A stretch of DNA of 64,000 nucleotides from Heligmosomoides polygyrus polygyrus (lineage: Eukaryota; Nematoda; Chromadorea; Rhabditida; Heligmosomidae), in assembly GCA_947396885.1 (NCBI GenBank), contig OX377205.1, positions 28,521,899 to 28,585,898 on the forward strand. Direction: 5' to 3'. Positions 50,972 through 62,599 of the stretch are shown here, piece after piece. Under the pieces are notes generated by a model. It was given only the letters and a program-made list of their open reading frames with translations, searched no databases and was not told where the DNA came from. The first letter of the stretch is position 1. Each line of letters opens with the position of its first letter. A program made the translations under genes and the position numbers.

Positions 50972-52215
50972 AAACTTTCAGCGAAATTCAGAATAAAGGG
51001 TTAGAAAAACGGCGGGCACTTTGTTTCCAACCGAATCACTTCATACTATGCATGCGCGTTTTGCATTGTCGTATGCTGAAATCCTCATTCGTTTAAGGTA
51101 CTCAACTCCATTACTTTTCGACATCATCGTTCATTGCACGCTTTGGAAGCCAAATGATTCGTGCTCCACACAAACACTCCTTCTGGAATGTTATAGGCGA
51201 CCCCTTTATCGTACTATAGTCCCTTTTATGCAATGTAGAAGCAAAGAACACAATGATAATAAATATCAGAATAGAATGGCGAGTTGGAAACGGTGAATTG
51301 GTCGCAAACTCTAGAGCCGCTTATCTAATGATGAGGAACGTGGAGGCGTTCTAACAATGGGGCCAATTTCTCGTGAAGCACAAAGCATCACTCTTGGACA
51401 TCATTGTAGCGTAAGACCTACACATGCATGCTCCATAAAGACGGTGTAAACGGAACGCTTTTCAGAACACTGCAAACCGGTCAATCAGATGATGATCTTG
51501 GCACTGCTGCGATTTCTAGCTGGAGAACTGCGGCGGCAATGAATCCCCTTCCCGCCGACGCAGTCTATTCGGATCAGAATCTGGAATCATTCGCAAATGT
51601 ATGCATTTCTCTTTCTGCCTGGACTGCCACCTTTGATTCATGCGCTTCTTACGTAGCGCCTGCAACTCAATATCCTCTGCTTTATAAAAGAAGAGTTGGA
51701 ACCCACCTTTCATTACTCGCTAAATTTATTGACTGGCTCTCGAATAATAGATCTAGCCTAGGTCCCATACCTTCGACCGTCCATAGGTTAAAGATTTTCA
51801 GTATTCTAGAATCGGGTTAAACGTTGAAGGGCGCAGGTATTGTTTCAGAGCATTCTTCTTGGAAATCGCTTCCAGAAAACAAAAGTACAAAACGCTTTAG
51901 AATACTTTCCAAAGGTACAACACGTGGCGTTTTCAGCAGGAATGCATCCCAATCTCGAGTGTGTTCGATTCGCATTTCTATGTCCTGTTAGAAAATGTCC
52001 AAAAATTCGAAAAATAAAATGCGATCACCGTCCTGTTAAATAGTCTCTAACGACGGCTCTGCAAAAAAAAGCACCCGTACTTTGCTTTAAGGCTAAGCTA
52101 AAAGACAGTAGGGGAGGGGAGGAGGAAATGCCAAATCTTCGTGAAATGGCCCTTTTGTGCTTAAATTTTCTCAGGAAAGTCTAACAAGTAAATCGAAATT
52201 TGATCAATATGTTAA
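50972..52215. other. No recognised feature
   Basis: A 130-codon open frame at 51428-51820 (plus) has no recognised motif. No repeat or element end was recognised. Confidence 0.4.
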
Positions 52216-52234
52216 AACAGAATTACAGATATCA

Positions 52235-52300
52235 TCATCATCATTTTCAGTAGCGTTTGTCACGCTTCGTGACGGGGTCCGCTCTTCTGGTGTGGATACT
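52235..52300 (-). other. RTE 3' terminus of the chimera
   Basis: The minus strand reads codons for ADPVTKRDKRY and stop. The intact relatives end ADPATARD and ADPASKRDKR. The hairpin GTCACG-AAG-CGTGAC lies at 52273-52259, AAACGCT at 52258-52252, then a (GAT)n tail to the TSD. About 60 bp of RTE are recognisable. Confidence 0.75.
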
Positions 52301-52309
52301 GTCCTGAAC

Positions 52310-53810
52310 GTACAATTATTGAGGCCAAATTCCACATTTGGCGCTTCTACAATGTGGAAAACTGAAGTTTTGGATGGATTTACAGGAATGTTCCAAGCGT
52401 TAGCCCACAGTGCCATGTTGTTAATGGGCCTGGATAAGGCCTGACAAACCTCACCCTTATTGCTGTAATTGTACCTCCCATAAATTTTTATTTCATCGGC
52501 ATACATCTGCACCTGCACATAAGGGTGCGTGGATAGAGCTGCAGGAAGACCGCAGGTGTATGCAAGAAAAAGAATCGGTGACAGCACACCTCCCTGGGGA
52601 ACCCCACTTCCACAATCATAGCACTTCGAAAAGGAATTACCGACTTTCACCCGCATATGCCTTTCATGCAAGTAAGATTGAATCCACCGAAGCAAGATCC
52701 TATAATGCCAAGATTATAGAGCTTTTTTAGAAGCATTTGATGGCTTACTTTATCAAACGCTTTTGACAAATCAATGTAAATAACATCTACCGAGTCTCCA
52801 CTATTCAACGCAATACTCCAGTCAAAGGTGCAATCGGCGAGTTGTGTAGTAGTAGAAGCTCCCTCAGTAAATCCATGCTGTTCAAATGGTACTGATTTGT
52901 TTCTAGTGAACCATGCTACGATTTTATCACGTGCAATCTTTCCCATTATCTTTATTGGGGTAGGATTTATGCTTATGGGTCGAAAGGAAGACACAAGTGC
53001 TGAATTGTGAGCTTTTGGAAAAGCCGAGATGATTGACTCTTTCCAAATTTTAGGAACTTCACTGTAAATTAAGGAAACATTAAAAATCATTGCTAAGGGT
53101 TTGCAAAGCGAGTGCGCGCATTTTTGAAAACAATTTGAGGAATTCCATCAAAACATGCTGAAGTTGAGCTCTTAATCACCTTCATTACATTAAACGCATC
53201 ATACGGGTGTATAATAAATTCACCTGTAGTCTCCATTTCATCATTATTCGCTCGCGTAAACATGCCTTCTGACTCATCAAATGTCTCCTCCGGATCCGAA
53301 ACGAAAACAGAAGCAAAAAATTTAGCTAATGCTTCAGCCTTTTGGAGATCGGTTTTATAAAGAACACCATCATCGTCCTTAAGAACTGGAAGCTCAGAGT
53401 GCGACTTCAGCTTACATCAAATGAGGGAAAAAAGAGCTTTGCTATTCCTCGTTTTTGATGACGTTTTTTCTTTGTAAGCTAGAAACCTTTTCAAGTGGTG
53501 ATCCAATTCTTGACATAACTTCTTATAGTGCGGATGCGAAAATGGGTTTAATAACGATTGTAAAAGGCGTGATTTATGTACAATCAAGTTCGAAATGTGT
53601 TTTGGGTAATGTATAAATGGTGCTTTTGCTAAGTCAAAGGGAACATGAAGGGTAAGTCATGATATACTACTTAACAAAATTTTTTGTACAAATCATCTGT
53701 GTTTTGGTTGGGATCCATCAAAAACTTTCCAGCAATCTACGGAATTGAAGTAGGGCATCAAGCTGACATAATCAGCTTTCCTAAAATTCGGTAGAGGAAA
53801 TTCACGCTGT
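52310..53810 (-). pseudogene. CR1 linker and reverse transcriptase inside the chimera
   Basis: Begins REFPLPNFRKADYVSLMPYF, aligning with FPVPDFINADYKGLDKYF of the intact CR1, about 17 residues after its SDH motif. Further on: SFRPISINPTPIKIMGKI, VDVIYIDLSKAFDKVSHQML, SGVPQGGVLSPILFLAYT and QVQMYADEIKIYGRYNY. The catalytic YADD reads YADE here. Frameshifts occur near 52690 and 53100. CR1 similarity ends in EFGLNNCTF, in the RT thumb region. The CR1 C-terminus, hairpin and TAAA tail are absent. Confidence 0.8.
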
Positions 53811-54560
53811 CTGATCGCAGATCAGTGGACAGTGTTGCGTGGCAACCGTCTCATACGGCACGGTCTTCGCTTCTGTGACAAGGCCTTGGTCACGACGCCT
53901 AACAAGGACATAGTCAATCTGCGTTTTGGCGTTCCCGCTATAAAACGAGATGAGGTGGGAGCCACGCTTTCGAAATTTGGTGTTCACGATGGTGAGGTCA
54001 TGTGAGTCAGCATACTCAAGTATACGCTCACCATCGGCGTTGCGTGACCCATAGCCCAAACCACCATGACAGCTGTAACCGTCTTTCGCTGCTCCGACGT
54101 GACCATTAAGGTCACCTGCCACAACAACGGTATCTTCTGACGGCACTTCCGCTGTCTTCTCATCAAGCAGGGACCAGAGCTCGTCCTTGGTTTGCTCAGA
54201 GCAACCTGCCTGCGGAGCATACGCAGAGAAGAAGTGATAGAGTCGCTCCGTAGCGGCGACAACGACCTTCATCAATCGATCGTCAAAGCGTTCGACGTTT
54301 ACATTCGAGTCACGGAAACGCTCGGATACGATCATACCGACATTACTGGTGGTCCTGGGACTGCCGCACAGAACGGCATTGAAACCGCTGCCAATGTTCC
54401 GCGACTTGCAGCAGGACCACCTCGTCTCCTGCACGCACAGAAATCTATTTTTCTTCGCTCTAGTGCTTCTACCTACTCGCACGAGCGGCCCGTCAACGTA
54501 CCCACATTCAACGTTGCTACGCGGGTCTTGCCTACGTGGCGGGACTTTCGGACTAGCTCA
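53802..54560 (-). pseudogene. RTE endonuclease domain of the chimera, frameshifted
   Basis: VATLNVGTLTGRSCE near 54530-54480 and then, after a frameshift, FLCVQETRWSCCKSRN (catalytic Glu present), FSAYAPQAGCSEQTKDEL, VVVAGDLNGHVGAAKDG, RILEYADSHDLTIVNTKF, TQIDYVLVRRRDQGL and TVATQHCPLICDQTA. It matches the endonuclease of the intact RTE at 10318-13275 block by block and stops just after the last catalytic block, where CR1 sequence begins. Confidence 0.8.
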
Positions 54561-55057
54561 GTTGCCCCCCGATTCCGTCCTCGCATCAGGGACCCTCGCA
54601 TACTTCTAACACTCGCCGGACTTTGCGAGTGCGCGTCGGCTTCCGCGGACGCCGTAGCATTATCTTGAGAACTCTGTAACGTCATCAACCATATGATGTG
54701 ACACAGAATGTTCGTAGGCCAGCCTGTCACTAGGGCCTGTCGCCTGCATTCGATTGTCCGTGATTGGCTCGGCTTGCAAAAGCAAGCAGTTTCCAGTGGC
54801 ACCACGTGGAGGAACGGACATCGCCACCAGAATTACAGTTATCAATGGGTTACTAAAAGTGTAATGCAGGTTGAGCTGGTGATAAGAAAATGAAAATAAG
54901 GAGCCCTGGTAGACTATGTATATGATCTCACAAAGGGAGGGATGGACGAAGATGGAAGATTATCACTCGCTGCTTTAGCATGAGTTCTTAGGTATTGGCA
55001 CCTATCATTTCAGCGTTAGAATATTCAGCAACTCCAAAAAAGCATATACAATGGGGC

Positions 55058-55290
55058 GGCCGGCAGCGCAGTCGGGAGGGACGCCTGCTATCTCTGCTCG
55101 ACGAATCGAGGCTCTTGGTTCGGGTTTTGCGGCCAGGTCAAGCAAGCCTTCCGTACCTCAAGAATCGGCGAGTTTTTTACCCGACCTGCCTGGGAAACAT
55201 AAAACACTAACTCGTCCATCGGCTGGCTACCGGAATTCATTGTATGCAAAGCCAAATGCGCATTCAATTTGCTTTCGCGACGTCTTATAG
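55058..55290 (+). mobile_element. tRNA-derived SINE, old copy
   Basis: A box GGCAGCGCAGTCGGGAGGG, B box region CTTGGTTCGGGTTTTGCGG, then CATCGGCTGGCTACCGGAAT and ATTCATTGTATGCAAAGCC, as in the younger copies. The 3' end and TSD are degraded. Confidence 0.65.
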
Positions 55291-55299
55291 CATTTTGCC

Positions 55300-55950
55300 A
55301 AGGTCGTTGACTTTCAGGAAAATTTCAAGAAAATTTGTGTGATGAAAACAACAAACTATAACAAACATAATTTAATGCTACTGATATGAATTGATCTGTA
55401 TTTCCAAAGTCGTATTCAAATTTCGAGGACTGTCACAAATCAGCAACGAATTTGAGAATTGATATGTAACAGTGGGCATCCTTGAATGCCTGTCTAAACG
55501 AAGCCCAATACTTATCAAAATTTAGGATCGAGTTTGAACTAATTGTTTTCAGATGATCTACTACAAGTCCACAAAGTTTGGATGCATATCCACAAATTGC
55601 ACAGCTACGGGGCCGTATCCTGCAGCACAAGTAGTGGTTTGCGTTTTCGACAACAAGTAAGTTTCAAAACAGACAGCAATTATAAAATCTGATTGTCACG
55701 CAAATGAAGAAACACTCCTACCTGACACCATTTTACGACCAGGAAAGAAGCTTTCAACTAGCCTCAGTCAAAATTTTCGCATGTTCGCTCTATCATTCCT
55801 ACTCTATAGGTTTTCCCACCTGTCAAATAAGGGCTTTTATGCACAAAGGACTTTGAAGACGAAGTCCAAAGGCTTTCGCCACCAGAAAAGATACATCTGT
55901 GGGTCGAGAAAGTAGTGCGAGGTAAATCGTGGCTTGTTAGCGCACATCTC
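55300..55950. other. No recognised feature
   Basis: No gene motif or repeat was recognised. Confidence 0.4.
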
Positions 55951-55963
55951 GCGATTCAGGCCA

Positions 55964-57208
55964 CCAAAATAACGTGATGAAGGTTTGACGTTCTACCAAG
56001 CGAACGTATTGATCTGCAGCATGGCGGCAACAGCGCCATTCTTTTGGGCGTATCTTTCTGTCCGTGTTAAAATTTATAGGTTCTAGTTCTTGTTCCAGTT
56101 ATGGTTTTCTTGAGATCTGAAACCATCGCACTGCGATTTTGGAGCTTCATCGTCAAGGAAGGCACCAATGCGACATCGTTAACCTGCTCGGTCGTCTGTA
56201 TCCACAGAAACTGGTCGATGTAAAGAGCTTAGCCATGCAAGTGACCTGACAGGCCAGGGAAAGACTCGCACTGTCAATACGGAAAATCAGTGAGAGCTGA
56301 AAAATCCCAAATCCGAGAGTCTCCTGAAAAAAATCGCCCGTGATATCGGAGTCAGTCTCACAACAGTGCATCGAAAAGCAAGAAGGAAAACTGGCTCAAG
56401 CCCCGCTAGTTCCATAAAGCCCAGCTGCTGATGAGCAAGAACAAGCGCGAACGGCTCCATTGATGCCGACAGCTCAAGCTGTGGCCCCAATTGGTGGGTG
56501 GGAGCAAACACTACTCACGCATGGGAAGCGGTTTGCCATGGAGATAGTTCACAACCGCCATAAAGGCAAATTCTGATCTGGAGAGGCTCCAGCCACCTCT
56601 GTCATCGTCGATCATCGTCAAAATCCGCAGGCGTTTATGGTTTGGAAAGGAATCTACACCAATGAAAAAAGTTCTTGGTTTTTGTGGACGAAGGAGTAAA
56701 AAATCAAGATGTGTACCAATGGGGCTGTGCTGCTGGGACTAGAAGAGGCTGTTGCACTCCTCTAGTCCCAACAGCACTTCAGCAGTGCGCACTGGACGTT
56801 TGAACGAGACTCAATTACCACACACACAGGGCGAAAAGCACGCAAGCATGGTGCAAGGCCAGGTTTTCAGGGCTTCGTAATGCCTGCGGAATAGCCACCG
56901 CATTCCCCGTATCTGAATACGACGGATTACAGCGTGCGGCCCATTTCAAAGGCAAAGGTGCCAAGCGCCACCAGTGCCTGGAGGCCCAAAAGGAATCTAT
57001 GCGTCGAGAGTGTTAACGACTGTCTCCCCATCGCCAAAAACTTCACCAAGCGTTTCGACTTCTGTATTCGCGCCAAGGCTGGAACCACTTCGAATCCGAT
57101 CGAATATAGCGTAGCCTCGTGTCGATGTTGTTGTTACTTATGTATTGTTTTGTAAACTTGTGGGCAGTTTCATAGTTATAACTAAAAACCTTCATCACGT
57201 TATTTTGG
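55964..57208 (+). mobile_element. Mariner-like element, decayed (about 1.25 kb)
   Basis: The inverted repeats CCAAAATAACGTGATGAAGG are perfect over 23 bp at 55964-55986 and 57186-57208. The right end continues CAGTGTGCT outward to TA at 57216-57217; the left end has lost part of this. The total length is typical for mariner. The transposase inside is broken (next entry). Confidence 0.85.
56100..57160 (+). pseudogene. Mariner-type transposase, many frameshifts and stops
   Basis: Recognisable pieces in order on the plus strand: FMVWKGIYTNEKSSWFLWTK near 56636 (the MVWGG/A block), a HTHRAKSTQAWCKA block near 56820, and YLNTTDYSVRPISKAKVPS near 56910 (the SPDLNPxDY block with the last catalytic Asp), then IAKNFTKRFDFCIRAKAGT at the C-terminus. 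The N-terminal helix-turn-helix part (56100-56400) is only faintly readable. It is not functional. Confidence 0.65.
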
Positions 57209-57219
57209 AGCACACTGTA

Positions 57220-58365
57220 GGTTTACCTTGTGGACACGCTTAACCAGCTTGGCTATGCTGGCTATAGCTACATTTCATAGATTATTCGCGAGGTTATGAA
57301 AGAAAACTAGAAGCCACCAAACAATAATCCTTTGACTTCATGATCTCACTGAGCAAAATATCTCTGAGTATCCTTCCTTCACTAGCAATAGTGGCTTATT
57401 GTTGACAATTTTCGAAGCTTATATTTTAAAAAATTATATCGTTGCTCAAGCATCACCTTTTTACAAAACTAAAAGCTTTTATTGTCAAACTTCTGCCTGT
57501 GAGAAACAGATGAAAGATGTTGTGTCCAGTGAGATCGTATGAGGGGAATTCGACATCATGTCGCCTTGCGATCACTATTTCGTTTTTCAGACCAGGTGCA
57601 AATGCTTTAAAAAGGCATGCAGTTAGGATTAGGTCTGCTAGGACAAGTTATGGCTAGGTCCATTGGGACTAGTATAAATATTGCGTGAGAAAATCTCTAA
57701 TTTATGGTGGTTTAACAATGGCATGACGATCCTCAATGGATTTACAGGTGCAATCGTCACCGAAGAAGCACTAAGCCGCTGTCATTCATGAAGTTTAAGG
57801 TCAACAGATTCAAATGCTCATATGTTTCCCAATTTCTGGTGGAAGATTGCGTGATAGTGGTTCGTGGAACAAAAAAAAGAACAAATGAGCAGTCCGGTTG
57901 TGGAGCTCTAAACCGCTTTGGACGACTTTCAGTTGTAAGAAACCGGTCACCGAAAGAAAAAAACCCTGGAGACCTGAGATAGGTATTAGTAGTTATTCGG
58001 AACTACTGCAGATGGTCCAATGCCATCTCTTCGACAAACGCTACATTTTATAGAATTGTTGCTAGCAGACTTCGTATTTAGAGATTGACCACCGCCGTTC
58101 ACGCTTGCTCGACACACCTATAAATGTTCAGGGACTTATGTATCAATTTAAAGGACCAATCTGCCTCTAGCCGCCTCTTTCAACAACTGTCGTTAGTCTA
58201 TGGCCTCTTTTTTTTCGATGGTTACTAACAACCGATCTACCACACCTTTATTTTCTTTCTAACCATCATATTGCCATGAGAATAATATGGATCAGGTAGC
58301 AAAGAACACCCTTCTTCTTCAGTCTTTTCGTTTTGCAGATTCTGCAGCTGTAGCTGCCCACGTTA
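57220..58365. other. No recognised feature
   Basis: No gene motif or repeat was recognised over 1.1 kb. Confidence 0.4.
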
Positions 58366-58369
58366 CTTT

Positions 58370-59010
58370 TCAGCTAACCGGGGTAGGGTCTCAGGCGTTT
58401 GAATTGAAGAAATGGATAGTAGTGCGCCAACCTTCACATAGTAGAAGAATAGAAGAATGTTTCGTTTTTGCTGAGTCTTTGAACCCAAAGAGCTATGGGC
58501 CCTCGAATTTGAGTGTAGTATTGTATCATCAGCGTGTTCCGACGTACATACCTCCACGCGTGGTGACGTATCGGATGTGGCGAAAGACTTTGCGCAAGCA
58601 CAAACCGGTGGCTCAGCGGGCTGCGACGAAGCTTCACAGGTGCTAGACCATATATTAGGCTCCCATACTATGCGCTATTTTTGCCTTTTTTCATGACCGC
58701 TGCCTCCTTTACCAAATTGCTTCCTACACATATCCTGCCCCATTTTACTCCAAACTGCCCCGCTGAGCCACCAATTCGCTCTCGCAGAGCCTTTCGTCAC
58801 GTCCCATACATCACCGCGCGCAGGTATACACGCGGGCACGCGCCGATGGTGCAATCACCACCTAACCAAAGAGCTCGAGGGCGCGTAGCTCTTTGGTTTC
58901 AAGGACTCAGCAAAAACGAAACATGTTTTTCTACTATATGGAGCGTGGAGATTCTCGTAGTGCTATCCATTTCTCCAGTTTATATATACGCGGGGCCCTT
59001 TCCTGGTAAG
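58370..59010. repeat. Foldback family 2, copy c (about 0.64 kb)
   Basis: GGGGTAGGGTCTCAGGCGTT (58380) mirrors GGGGCCCTTTCCTGG (58993-59007). TTTTTGCTGAGTCTTTGAAC (58463) mirrors the block near 58895. The centre near 58690 has a shorter interior than copies a and b. No coding sequence is supported. Confidence 0.6.
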
Positions 59011-59011
59011 T

Positions 59012-59640
59012 TACTGGTGTTGGAGCTAGATGCTCGGAAAACCGCGATAAGAGTTTAGAAGCGATGTAGTAGAAATTAAGAAAAAATTCTTAAGGAAATT
59101 CCTTAGAACACAAACTGTTGGAAAGAGCAATCTATTCGCTTCTTATGGAATACAAGCAATGCACTGTATGGGTATCAGGGCGTCAAACTTGAGCACGCTT
59201 TAATCGCAAGAAGACTGATAGGGTAGATTTTTTGGCAGTAGAAGACTTAGACATTTAAGATCACACATTTGTCGAGGGCTAGAGGGACTCAAATCTTTTG
59301 TAGTTTAAAACAATTGGTTTATAAGGTGTTACATTAATGATTAGTTACGGTCAAAACTCTGAAGCTGAAAAAAATGCCAATTACCTAATCAATTTGCTTT
59401 AATTAACTTTCCAAAAAAATTACCAATTAGCTATTAGTGTACCTTTAACTCAGTCTTTATGAAACTGCTCACTGAAAAATGGCCACTACTGTTCAACCCG
59501 ATTCTGGAAAGGCTGATAAACGCCATGGTGAAGGCATTTGTTCTGAAGCAGCGCTTGTGAATGATTAAGACACAAATTTTCAGTTTCTAATCGCTTCGGT
59601 TCAAGAATTAAACTACAATGTGTATTCAAGTTCTCCGTTA
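59012..59640. other. No recognised feature (AT-rich)
   Basis: No motif or repeat was recognised. Confidence 0.4.
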
Positions 59641-59704
59641 TCAACATGACATTTGTCCTTCAGTTTCGATCTACCGTTTGTGAGCACAGCACGTATCTTT
59701 TTAG

Positions 59705-59847
59705 ACCAAAGTTAAACAGCGAGCTGTACCCACCGGCTACGGCAGCAGGATGCACCGCCGATTTGGATTGTGATACTGCGCTAACTGGCGCAACATGTAC
59801 AACTGCAACAGGTCTTTGCGCTGCACCAGCAGGAGCAGCATTCCCAA
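59705..59847 (+). CDS. Possible orphan host exon: Cys-rich module
   Basis: A 143-bp open stretch between acceptor CTTTTTAG (ending 59704) and donor GTATGT (59848). It encodes AAGCTADLDCDTALTGATCT followed by TATGLCAAPAGAAFP, a CxADxDC...TC..ATGLC module of the kind repeated in secreted Cys-rich nematode proteins. The composition is GC-rich against AT-rich surroundings. No second module was found nearby. It is either one exon of a gene with large introns or a gene fragment. Confidence 0.4.
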
Positions 59848-60179
59848 GTATGTTTCATCGACTCTTTCTCCAAACATTTCTGACCCACTTATGTAAGCAG
59901 CCAGCGCCTTGTCGAGCAGAGGCCGTAGTAGTCAGGAAAGGGCACCTTATTGCTGCAGCAGCCTTCGAATTTCGATCGAATGTACAAGAACATCGACAGA
60001 GCCGCGCTCATTAGAACACAGTAGTAATACGCGTGTCGTTCTACGATCTCCTGTCCAACCATGGAACAGTTTTTGCTGCAGTACTGTAGCACATACAATA
60101 TTCGCATGGAGCCCCACTCTGAATAGAGTGGTTTCAACACTGGCTAGCGAATCCAAAAAATGAATTCAGTAACACCGTC
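59848..60179. other. No clear feature; possible SINE tail at 60165-60190
   Basis: AGTAACACCGTCCTTTCAAT near 60168 resembles the SINE end TAACGCCGTCCTTTATCC, but the body to its left is not recognisable. Confidence 0.25.
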
Positions 60180-60289
60180 CTTTCAATTTTAATCGTCCTT
60201 GTAAACCGCGGCTATTTCTAACCTTTTTATGCGTTTACGATTCCTGTCTGGGAATCTCTTTTGCAATTCCATTAGGAGAACTTTTGTTC

Positions 60290-61200
60290 CTGTGGAAGAA
60301 TCACTCGTTGAGAATGATCAATGTCATTAGGGATTATCTCGCTCACGTCATATTTTGAGAGACGGGACAATATTATGACAGGAGATCGATGTATGTTGGT
60401 TTTCGCTGACCATTTATTCAGGAGCTTCCCTACTAACGAAGCTGTTTTTAGCGCTTTGTTTAGGCTTTAAACCTTGCCAAATCTATGACTGGTGTTAGAG
60501 TTTTGCTAGCTCGAGGAGTGACTTTTAGCAAAGCGGGTGCTTCTATTTCCATTTCGTCAGCAATATCTTTCACATGCAATATTTATTTTAGTGGCCACAT
60601 ATCTTGGGTACTTTCCAACCATCTGGGACCTTGTACGCAGTCGTGGTTTTTAATTGATTCTGTGGTTATTCCTCTCGTTCTCGCATCTGCAGGGTTGTGG
60701 GAAGTAGCAATGTGAAAGAGCAAAACTGGGATACCTCTGGATGCTACAGACTCCTCGATTTTTTGTGTTCGCATACGCATATTAGCGGCAAATATAGGTA
60801 ACTTTTTTGTGCTTTTTAGCCAACATAGCGCTATTTCAGTGTCAGTAACTATAGAAGTAGACTCTATGATTGTAGCCATATTGGATACGATTGAGTTGCA
60901 AAGACGAGCAGCCATAAGCAGACCTATGAATTCTAGTCTAGGTATGGTTTTAGAGGACTTCTTGGGCGTAAGTCGCGTCTTTCCGCTGATAAGGCAGGAA
61001 ACAGAGCCCGTAATTATGTCTCGCCCGTAGGCTCAGGTCTCACTAGCAGCCTTGCTAGCATCTGGGAATACCCATAGGCGCATTTTACCACCTGATGTGA
61101 CGGGTCGCGAAACAGTAACAGTGGCATTGTGGACATCTTTGCACAGGCGATTTCATTTGTCACATATTTCCATACTGAGGTTGCATTTCCAGTCAACTCC
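60290..61200 (-). pseudogene. BEL/Pao RNase H and linker region
   Basis: Near 61200-61000 shifted frames give WKCNLSMEICDKWNRLCKDV-like sequence. 60915-60583 encodes MAARLCNSIVSNMATII, TDTEIALCWLKSTKKL and HNPADARTRG, the RNase H block with the Asp and the PAD.xTRG motif of BEL/Pao. A linker follows with PVIDLARFKA and, shifted, LPQEQKV. The integrase is not seen. Confidence 0.7.
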
Positions 61201-61204
61201 TGTG

Positions 61205-62538
61205 TCAAACACCTCCCTCATCATTGTTTTTAGATGGACCAGTAGTGGGCCCACTGCACCCAATGAGTCGTAGACTGAATTGATTTGACTCACGATATCT
61301 TTTTTTCGTTAGCTTTATCACGAGAGAAAATTTTGTAGTGACCTGGAACACGTCGCTGTTGGTCCGGTAGTCGACGCCGAGTAGCTTCATACGATTTGAT
61401 TCGAGCCTGTAGGGAATCAGATTGTTCAAATCCGTGCAGTTGAAGATGTACTCTCTCAAATTCATGCCTATTTCAGCGAAAAAATTCTTGGATTCCTTAT
61501 ATTTATCTAAAGCCTCCGATATAGCATCCGCTCGCCAAAGGATGTTGTCCACATAAAGCCTGCTGCAGATTTCGCTAGCTAGCTCGGTAGTTTTGCTATT
61601 AAGATATGCAGAAAGTGCCATATTCAGAACACTTGGTGAGGCTGTCACTCCAAAACGAAGCCGTTTGAATCGGTATTGAATCAGGTTATATTTTGTAGAA
61701 ACAGCATTCATGCTCCTTACCCAAAGAAATCGGCAGAGGTCTTCATGAGAGATCAGCAGACGGATTTGGGTGAATTCTGCTGATTCTGCTTCTATGTCAC
61801 ACATCAACATGATTTTTCCGCATCGAGATGATAGCAGGATGTCGTGTATTTTATTCACAAATGCTTCTCCCTTGCGGATCACATCATTGTGAGAAAGCTT
61901 TCCTCTCCTTTTTGACGAAGCGTCAAGTACCACACGTAGAGGGACCTTCTTCGGATGACTTCCACACCCCAGAGAGGTATGTAATAAGTTCGGACTGCAT
62001 TATCCTCAGCTGCAGAGAAAGTTTCAATCATGCCTGCTCGCTACTAATTTTGCAGTATTTCGGCTGTACCACTTACACTGCTGAGGGTTTTGCAGAAGGG
62101 AATTTTGAAGCGATTCAAGACGACGAATTGCAATACTATAGTTATCTTCCAATTCGAGAATATTGTTTTTTAAAGGAAATGCAGTTATTAACTATTTATG
62201 ATCACGAATTTTTTGGAATACTGCTCCAAATATTTCTTGGTTTTATCATTTGGTTGGGGCATTTCGTTTGAAATTCCCAATCCTTCCAGCTCGAACATTT
62301 TCTGGAGAATTTCTTTCCCGCTAGGCTCGAAAACTGCCGTCATACCATAGGAGAGGATATTGCTCGCAGTTTCTAGTGACTTGATCCCTTTACCGTATAT
62401 TTTGGGTCCAAAAACGATTTTTGAGATATGTAAGCCAGTAGGTGTTTTTATACCACATGTTGGGCTAGTCACTGGATCGTGAAAGTAGTCTAAACCGACT
62501 AAAACCTGACCGATCTGATGTTCGCCAGGTAACTTCAA
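61205..62538 (-). pseudogene. BEL/Pao reverse transcriptase region
   Basis: 62538-62188 encodes VLVGLDYFHDPVTSPTCGIK and a following GLHISKIVFGP block, the linker after the protease. 61933-61300 encodes MVLDASSKRRGKLSHNDV, then YRFKRLRFGVTASPSVLNM and SRLYVDNILWRADAI. YVDN in place of YVDD is usual in BEL/Pao RTs and is not itself a defect. Frames shift between 62180 and 61935 and near 61300. Confidence 0.8.
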
Positions 62539-62599
62539 GTTGGCGTTGCATATGTTGTTTGCTTTCAGGAACCTGACTGCGCCAGTCTGACACTTGGGA

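Larger units (their letters stand above)
52235..54827 (-). mobile_element. Chimeric LINE: RTE 5' part, CR1 middle, RTE 3' end
   Basis: Flanked by CAGAATTACAGATATCA (52218-52234) and CAGAATTACAGTTATCA (54828-54844), a 16/17 match of RTE-like length. On the minus strand: RTE-like 5' leader and endonuclease (54827 to about 53810), a CR1 linker and reverse transcriptase (about 53805 to 52310), then an RTE 3' terminus (about 52300-52235) with a hairpin, AAACGCT and a (GAT)n tail. All three parts have the same orientation and the outer TSD encloses the whole. It may have moved as one unit, or it may be an RTE later altered by insertion and deletion. Confidence 0.75.

Noticed and set aside
51428..51820. 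A 130-codon plus-strand frame as a gene
   Set aside because: No known motif, no splice or start context that stands out, and length within chance expectation for this composition.
61500..61600. YVDN in the BEL/Pao reverse transcriptase as an inactivating change
   Set aside because: YVDN is common in BEL/Pao reverse transcriptases; the element is dead because of frameshifts and missing parts.
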